Shown piece by piece: positions 58,056-64,000 of a stretch of 64,000 bases of DNA. The first letter of the stretch is position 1, and the number at the start of each line of letters is the position of its first letter. Source of the stretch: Nansenia antarctica (Eukaryota; Chordata; Actinopteri; Argentiniformes; Microstomatidae). The DNA lies in the NCBI GenBank assembly GCA_963989245.1, contig OZ022342.1:22256898-22320897 (forward strand). The letters are read 5' to 3'. Position numbers and translations under genes: made by a program. The notes below the pieces were generated by a model. It made no database searches, was not told the origin of the DNA, and saw only the letters and a list, made by a program, of their open reading frames with translations.

Positions 58056-61000
58056 TCAGCTCTTCCCCCTCTTCAGCCAGTCCCTATGAAGCTGTCCTTT
58101 GCAGTCCAGCAACTCATTTGCAGGGCCTGCTCTGACGATGTATTTTAGTTGAGGGTCATATTTGTACTGGACATTCCCGTTGAAGAAGTAGACAAATCCT
58201 GTTCAGAATGAAAAAGACAGTTGAAGATGTGGAATGTGATGACATTCAAAAGGTTTGTCTAGTCCTTATGAAAGTCACGTTTTATTCTATGCATTCATGC
58301 GTCATGAGATTCATTAAGGACTGAGGGATGAATTTGTTTCCTAAGAAGGGATCAGAGTATCTACCCTCATGTGAGACAGCTGCATCCAGGGGTGTGTGAA
58401 CACCTGGCCACTGCTGGGCTGTGAGTTCAGGAGAACCATTCTCCATCCTGCCCCGCCTCTCATCATACCTGGAGAACATTTAGAACAACCCTCAGGTGGT
58501 GATAAACATGTAAGACGGACTCTCCATTCTAGTTTAATTCAACCACAGCCTGATCATACCTTTGAACAGGACAGGAGGCCCCAGTTGATAGAATAGATAT
58601 ACTCTCTGTATCTTGACATGCTCATACAGCATGACCAATGAAAACATTGTACATGACCACATCCCCCTCACCACATGACTCACCATGAGGTGTCAGTGTT
58701 AGGGAAGAAGGTCTGTTCTTAAAGTGGATTCTTACTGTATGGAAGTCTAAGGTGAGTCTCAGATGAGTCATAGGAGTACTCCTAGGCTTCTAGACACCTG
58801 AGGAGGACATGCTCATTGTAATGCATGGAATGTAATGATGAATGGTATATGGTACCTTATTCCATTCCATTTCATGCATTAAAATGAGCCCATTCTCCCA
58901 GTTCTACCTAACCAGCCTACCCTGGGAGTACTGTACCTCCAGCACACGTGCCCAGTGAAGAACACAGTGAGGCGGGCACTGCGGAGGTGAAGAGCAGCAT
59001 CTATAGACTGCACCCAGGAAGGGAAGCCAAAGTCTGAGATGTTTCTGGGGTAGCCCTGGAGGAGATCTACATTCTGCACCACCCAGTACTGAGAGCCTGA
59101 AACATACACAACAGGTGGAATTGGCTTTTATCGGTCAAATATAATTTGGAGTCATCTGATATCCAACAGATCATTAATCTCCTTCTAGATTGTAGTTGTC
59201 AGTATTGAATGTAAAATGAGCTGCTCCATTAAAGTCATATACTACCTTTGAAGAACAGCATATGGTTCATCTCCACATTCTGATAGGCAGCATCGATGTG
59301 AGTGGGAAGATCTGACCACAGGCCGGTTATCAGACTGATCTTTGTTTCCTCAAACTGAGGATGTCGACGCCACATAAATCTGCAAAGACATTTAGCATTT
59401 CAACATCCTAATAACTCAATAATCTAATTGATTTTGTCATCGTTGATGTCTGTCAACATTAGGGATTCATGTATAAAACGATTGACTACGATACATGTTG
59501 ATGATCCCATAAGTAATGGGTCATTAATAAATGAATCTATTCATTCATTCATGCATTTTGTTCACACCTGTCCTTAAAAAAGAGAAGCTCTTGTTGCAGT
59601 TCCATCACAGCATCAAGTGACAAATCAAGGTCACATTTGTTGGGTGTTCTTGGAGGAGGCCTCTTCAAGGACATGGAATAGAAACCAGGATTGATGCCTA
59701 AACAGGCATGAATTAGATAAAAGGGCCGCAACTTTGTCATTTGTCTATAATTCACATCTTTCAGTGACATGCTATAATGTAAGCAAACTACTGTATATTA
59801 AAACAAATACCAGTAAAATACCTAAGTGTGGTTGTTGATAGAATACTCATCAAAAAGGCACCCAACTCCCAACAAGACTTACCATACATATCTTGGACAT
59901 CTTTCACATCTTGGAAAGAGAGCTGAAACTCAGCTTGAGGGATAAAGCTGTACACCGGGTACATGATGGCTCCTGGGTCAGGTGAATGCGGAAGGCCGAG
60001 AGCATGTCCAAACTCGTGCACTGCTACAGCAAACAGGCTGTAGCCTACAGGAGAGACACAGTAAGTAACTGTCCATATCAGGTTTATATGCTTTATACAG
60101 AACCAAAATAAGACAATGTTCATATAATAATAATCAGGTTCCTTTGCGCTCTCAATATCGGGGCCTACCTGTGGCGTTGAGAGTCCAGTCTTCCTCAACG
60201 TCAAAGTGTACGTCCCCACCGATGCCGTCTCCAGGCAGGAAGGCATGGGCCAAGATGCCACCCACACCATCAAACGGCGAACCATCCTCATGTTCTGGGA
60301 CAAACAACTCAACCTTAAAACTTGAAAAATGCCCAGCACATCAAAATGTATCCATGGCTTTCCCCAACAGGACATTTACAGTGTATGCACAATAGGAACA
60401 GCACTGGTCTGCCTCCATAGAGCTCACCACCACCCCTGAAGCAGATGTTGATATCAGCGTCCCTCTTGTTCCTCCGGCGGAATCTGATGGTGGCGACCTC
60501 TGCCCAGATGTTCCACGCCTTCCTGAAGATCCTCCTGACCCAGGTGGACCTGATGACAGGGCTGTAGCTGGAGATCCTGGGTGTGAGGGGAATATGTCTC
60601 TCATCTTTCATCCTTCAGGGATAGTTCAATATTTTACACTTTAAAGTTAGATGGTTCCTGGGCGCTTAGGTGGCGTAGCGGGTTAAGCGCTGACCATGTA
60701 ACCGCAGGGTCCCCGGTTCGATTCCGGCCGGGGACATATCCTGCATGTCATCCCTCCTCTCTCTCTCTCACCCATCCTTCCTGTCTAAAACTTCACTGTA
60801 ACTGTCAATAAAAATAAAAAATATGAGTAGGACTGCCCCACTCAGAAAAAATAACTTTAAAAAACAATGTGATGGTTCCTGACTTTGAAAGTAGTCCATG
60901 GGCTAGGAGTTCATGATTCAAATTTGTTTAAATAGCTACTACTAAATTCAGCTAAATTAACCACTGCTAACAAAAAAAAGTACCAAAGTTCAGCATCTCA

Positions 61001-63133
61001 ACCTCTGGCCAAATCACCTGAAATGAATTTGATTGGTTATTGATTGGATAAGTTATTTTGAGGTGATTTGGCTATTCAAACAACTGGATTACAGTTTGTG
61101 TGGATTACAGTTTCTCCTCCAATAGACTACTTTCTAGGTAAGGAAACATTGACTATAGGTTGCAAAATAGTGAACTATCCCTTTAACCTTTCTATTTGTG
61201 ACAGGGTCTGGTGAAAAAAGTCCTCAAGCAGGGCACGGCCATTTTTCAGTTTTTTTCCAGATTATGAAAGTGTAAGTGTAAGTGTAAGTGTAAGTGTAAG
61301 ATTAGCAAGATACATTTTAATTTTTATGTTTTTACAGTTTCAAAACCCCATTCTTTCTGGCAGAACACGTCTAGCTCAGAAATATTCTTCGGCCTTCTTT
61401 CATGCACGGCATGTTTGAGATCCCTCCACAGATTTTCAATAATATTCAAGTCTGGGGACTGTGATGGCCATTCCAAAACCTTCATCCGTCTTTCCTGGAG
61501 GTACTTCATGGTTGATTTTGATTATGCTTCTGGTCATTGTCCTGGAATACCCAACCTCTCTTCAACTTCAATTTCTGGACTGACCTTTGAACATTAGCCT
61601 CTAGAATGTCTTGATATTTGGTGGAATCCATTCTTCCACAATATTGCCTGTGCCCCCAGCTGCTACACAACCCCAAAGCATAATGGATCCATGCTTAACA
61701 GTTGGCAAGGTGTTCTTCTCTACAAATGCTTCACCCTTTTTTCTCCAAACATACCTTCTTTGGTTGTGGCCAAAAAGTTCAATTTTGGTTTCTTCAGTCC
61801 AAAGCACATTGTTCCAATTGGCTTCAGGGTTTTCACGGTTTTCTTTTGAATACTTCAGACGGTTAATTTTGTGTTGAGGTAGTAGGAAAGGCTTCTTTCT
61901 GGCAACTCTGCCATGTAGGTCTTTGTTGTTTAAGCCGGTATGCTGTATAGAGCTCTGAGCTCTTTTGCAGTGATGTGTGGGTTCTTCTGAGCATTTCTCA
62001 CCAGCTCTCTGGCCATTCTATCTGAACTTTTTCTTGGTCTTCCAGATCTTGCCTTGACTTCAATTGTTCCATTTATTTTCCATTTTCTGATTATGTTTCT
62101 GACAGTGGAAATGGGTAGTTTGAAACGTTGCAAGAGTTTTTTGTAGCCTTCTCCTTGATGGTGGAGTGAACTATCTTGATTCTGACACACTTGGACAACT
62201 GTGTATGAATGATGAATGAATGGTCTTTATTGTCATTGATATAGTACAGGTACCAAACAACGAAATTTGGGAGGGGGGGCTCCCCTGGTGCTAGGAAAGA
62301 AAAAAAACAAAAACAAAAACAAGAAGGGAAAGGAGCTGGTTTACAAGAGGAACCCATGGTTTTTAACACCAGACAACAGCCACCTAATGTCCTAAAATGT
62401 ACGTTTGTTTACAAGCCATGTAACACTTACCCAGTAGCTTATGGCAGACTATACAGTGAATCCATTTGTTATGAGTTATGAGTATTTAGTGATCCTAAAA
62501 CTGTTGTTTGTTGTATCGAGTGGGCTCTTCACCACGTAATATGAAAGAAACCGGAAAACACTTTTTTTTTTGTCATTTGCGTGACTTCACCAGACCGTGT
62601 CACATTTGAGCTCAACTGAAACACAAAGACACAATGGCCACTGTTGGCGTCACTAATCCTGGGTTACAAGGAGTTCCTTGAGTCTTCTTGTTCTTGAGTT
62701 CAAGGAGTCTTAACATTAGTCACGGTGCAGAGCCTGAGACTGAGAGGAGGTGTCTGAAAAGTGCAGCCATCGCAAGTTGAACAAGGTGGTTTATTGTCTC
62801 TCACCTGTAACTCAGTGTTCTGTTCCTCACCTGTAACTCAGTGTTCTGTTCCTCACCTGTAACTCAGTGTTCTGTTCCTCACCTGTAACTCAGTGTTCTG
62901 TTTCTCCAGCGCACAGTCTTTCCGAACTCCTCCACGTCAGACAGGCCACAGCGAGGCTTCTTCATGACAGCCAGGGTGTGCCCTGTCAGCTCCCCGCTCT
63001 CTCTCAGACCAAAGAAGCGCTGCATCTCCCGCACTTTGTCCTTGATCTCTGCTGGCTGGGACGTATCGCACTCTGCAGCCCGCCTCTGTCTCTCTGGCTT
63101 GGATTTGTAGCCATAGAAGTTTTTCAAGTATGC
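58056..63133 (-). CDS. Divergent MMP (MMP20-like) gene D, exon 1 not found
   Basis: Secreted-type MMP. Exons 2-10: 62883-63133, 60428-60576, 60169-60294, 59883-60044, 59568-59697, 59246-59379, 58937-59096, 58365-58468, 58056-58198; 452 residues, plus a signal exon that I could not locate to 64000. Propeptide with KKPRCGLSDV switch; metal-binding GGDVHFDVEED; zinc site HEFGHALGLPH; Met-turn AIMYPVY; hinge with KCDLDLSLDAV; hemopexin with ISDFGFPSWVQSIDAA, a pattern close to MMP20. The catalytic domain differs in places: a basic RFRRRNKRD stretch stands where family members are mostly neutral. The usual terminal Cys (LLDC) is followed by 14 extra, basic residues before TGA. The longest intron (60577-62882) hosts a SINE, a Tc1 copy and a LINE tail. 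A 26-bp tandem repeat copies the exon 2 donor. The subtype is an inference; family membership is certain. Confidence 0.88.
60661..60870 (+). mobile_element. tRNA-derived SINE with 11-bp target duplication
   Basis: The head has tRNA-like Pol III boxes: A-box region gtggcgtagcgggttaagc and B-box ggttcgattccgg. A CT-rich body and an A-rich tail (aataaaaataaaaaat) follow. The flanks gatggttcctg at 60650-60660 and 60871-60881 are an exact direct repeat, so the insertion is well defined and fairly recent. It lies in the gene D intron 2, opposite to transcription. Confidence 0.93.
60882..61310. other. Intron sequence with (AAGTGT)n repeat
   Basis: Intron 2 of gene D between the SINE and the Tc1 copy. 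A hexanucleotide repeat (aagtgt, about 5.5 units) spans 61268-61301. Nothing else recognised. Confidence 0.6.
61310..62205 (-). mobile_element. Tc1/mariner transposon, degenerate
   Basis: Minus-strand transposase pieces in order: helix-turn-helix region with GRPRKSSDRMARELV (61930-62190), WTEETKIELFGHNQRRYVWRK and IMLWGCVAAGGTG (61601-61807), a degraded QDNDQKH region (about 61520-61560), and EWPSQSPDLNIIENLWRDLK (61324-61509). The N-terminus is cut off by the LINE tail at 62211. The first catalytic Asp is replaced (WTEET for WSDET in the family), and frames are broken at several points, so it is inactive. Terminal inverted repeats not seen. Confidence 0.88.
62211..62344 (-). mobile_element. 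LINE 3' UTR fragment with (GAAT)n tail
   Basis: Nearly identical to the 3' end of the LINE at 13732-15120 (shared cattgatatagtacaggtac and ctcccctggtgctaggaaag). Only the 3' tail inserted, cutting the Tc1 copy. Confidence 0.85.
62803..62906. repeat. 26-bp tandem repeat copying the exon 2 splice donor of gene D
   Basis: Four copies of acctgtaactcagtgttctg followed by ttcctc start at 62803, 62829, 62855 and 62881. The last copy is the real end of exon 2 with its donor; the other three place complete donor sites (tacag/gtgag on the minus strand) at 26-bp steps into the intron. 26 is not a multiple of three, so using any of the first two extra donors shifts the frame. Confidence 0.93.
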
Positions 63134-64000
63134 CTGGAAATAGATCCCTTCATTCAGCTTGCAGAATGAATGTTGGCTGCAGTCAACACAGATGCAGTGA
63201 AGGGAAAGATTTATGGGAGTAAACTGATGTATCATAAGATACTGTGTACTTTATAGATATAGAGAGATATAGATTATTAAAGGTAGCAAGTTCACAGATT
63301 TAATTAGAGATAACAAGTTCACTGGAAGTCAGAACTTGGTATCATATTCAAGACTAACAATCACAGTCTCCGCCAAGTCCCCTGAGGTATTCAACATTTT
63401 ATTGTGATGTTGTGTGTTGAGGTTCTTTCTATGGAATTAGAGCAGATCAAACTAAGAGTAAAAGATAAGTAAGAGCAAGAGCAAGAGATAATCATAGCTT
63501 AATACATGGATATCAAACATTAAGACACGAATGGACCATGTGGTCATTATTTGCTCAATTCTTCTGTGCACAATTTGCCCAAATGTCTTTGTTCCGAAAG
63601 GTACACCTTTCTGTTAACATTCCAGACATTCTCCAAAAGCCTTTAAACTTTAAAACAAACATCTGCAGAAAGAAGTCAGTGTTCTCCTGTAATTGAGCAT
63701 GTCACCAACTATATGACAGCTGACTACGTTTTTTACATTTAGCTTTTATCCAAAGCAAAGTACATTTACGAATTATCTATACATCAGTCATCATAAGCAA
63801 AAATCTATGTTAGGACCAGGTGCCATTGGCAGTCACAATTCTAGAAGTATAACAATATTAGAGATATACTGGATCAATCTGAGGTGTACTGTACTGTACT
63901 GTAAGTATGCATTTGGGAAATATTCAAAGAGTGACTGAAAACCTTTCGAAATCCAGTTCAAAGGTCAAATGTAAAACCCCAAAGAGGTGTCATTTGCAGC
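63134..64000. other. Upstream intron or flank of gene D
   Basis: I searched the minus strand for a signal-peptide exon ending in GT and found none. 63729-63850 (tttatccaaagcaaagtaca, ctatacatcagtcatcataa) is a dispersed fish repeat shared with intron 4 of gene A. A (tactg)n stretch is at about 63886-63905. Confidence 0.5.

Noticed and set aside
60428..60576. Furin activation site in MMP gene D (RRNKR)
   Set aside because: The motif lies inside the catalytic domain rather than between propeptide and catalytic domain, so cutting there would destroy the enzyme.
60661..60735. Functional tRNA gene
   Set aside because: Pol III boxes are present, but the body, A-rich tail and 11-bp target duplication show a SINE.
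62803..62906. CRISPR-like direct repeats
   Set aside because: The 26-bp units are contiguous without spacers and contain a splice donor; this is a eukaryotic intron.

Overview
This window looks like nuclear DNA from a teleost fish. The host genes are intron-rich, and the repeats are of the kinds typical of fish: L2/CR1-type LINEs, Tc1, hAT and PIF/Harbinger DNA transposons, a Gmr1-type Gypsy, an endogenous retrovirus and a tRNA-derived SINE. I do not name a species.

Host genes: four matrix metalloproteinase (MMP) genes lie head to tail on the minus strand. (A) 38-3486 is a collagenase/stromelysin-type MMP whose last exon lies off the left edge. (B) 18763-21871 and (C) 50678-53818 are complete ten-exon, 471-residue MMP13-like (collagenase 3) genes. 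They are recent tandem duplicates that still align through introns, promoters and flanks. (D) 58056-63133 is a divergent, MMP20-like MMP whose signal-peptide exon was not found. Each has a propeptide with a PRCG cysteine switch, a zinc site of the form HEFGHxxGLxH, a Met-turn, a hinge and four hemopexin blades. None has fibronectin repeats or a membrane anchor, so all should be secreted zymogens that cleave extracellular matrix.

Layout: 1-3.5 kb gene A; 3.75-11.38 kb a 7.6-kb purine-strand minisatellite just upstream of the gene A promoter; 11.4-13.7 kb non-coding with one MITE; 13.7-18.36 kb two broken LINEs; 18.4-22.9 kb duplication block B; 22.9-24.3 kb LINE remains; 24.7-26.1 kb twin palindromes and a SANT/Myb-like gene; 26.17-34.19 kb a young internally deleted retrovirus; 34.3-38.2 kb two solo LTRs with nested hAT elements; 38.2-41.7 kb a broken Gmr1-type element; 41.9-46.6 kb an intact Mag-type LTR retrotransposon inserted in an exon of a PIF/Harbinger SANT gene (whose first exon is at 47.0-47.4 kb); 47.7-49.7 kb LINE/SGNH debris; 50.3-57.35 kb duplication block C, split by a LINE; 58.05-63.1 kb gene D, with a SINE and a dead Tc1 copy in its longest intron.

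Most notable: (1) the giant GA minisatellite with a higher-order repeat next to an MMP promoter; (2) three nearly identical 1,444-bp hAT copies within 8.5 kb, each with an 8-bp target duplication; (3) a provirus with matching LTRs that keeps gag but has lost the protease active site, reverse transcriptase and integrase core; (4) a 26-bp repeat that quadruples the splice donor of gene D exon 2; (5) divergence between the two MMP13 copies that is concentrated in one hemopexin exon.
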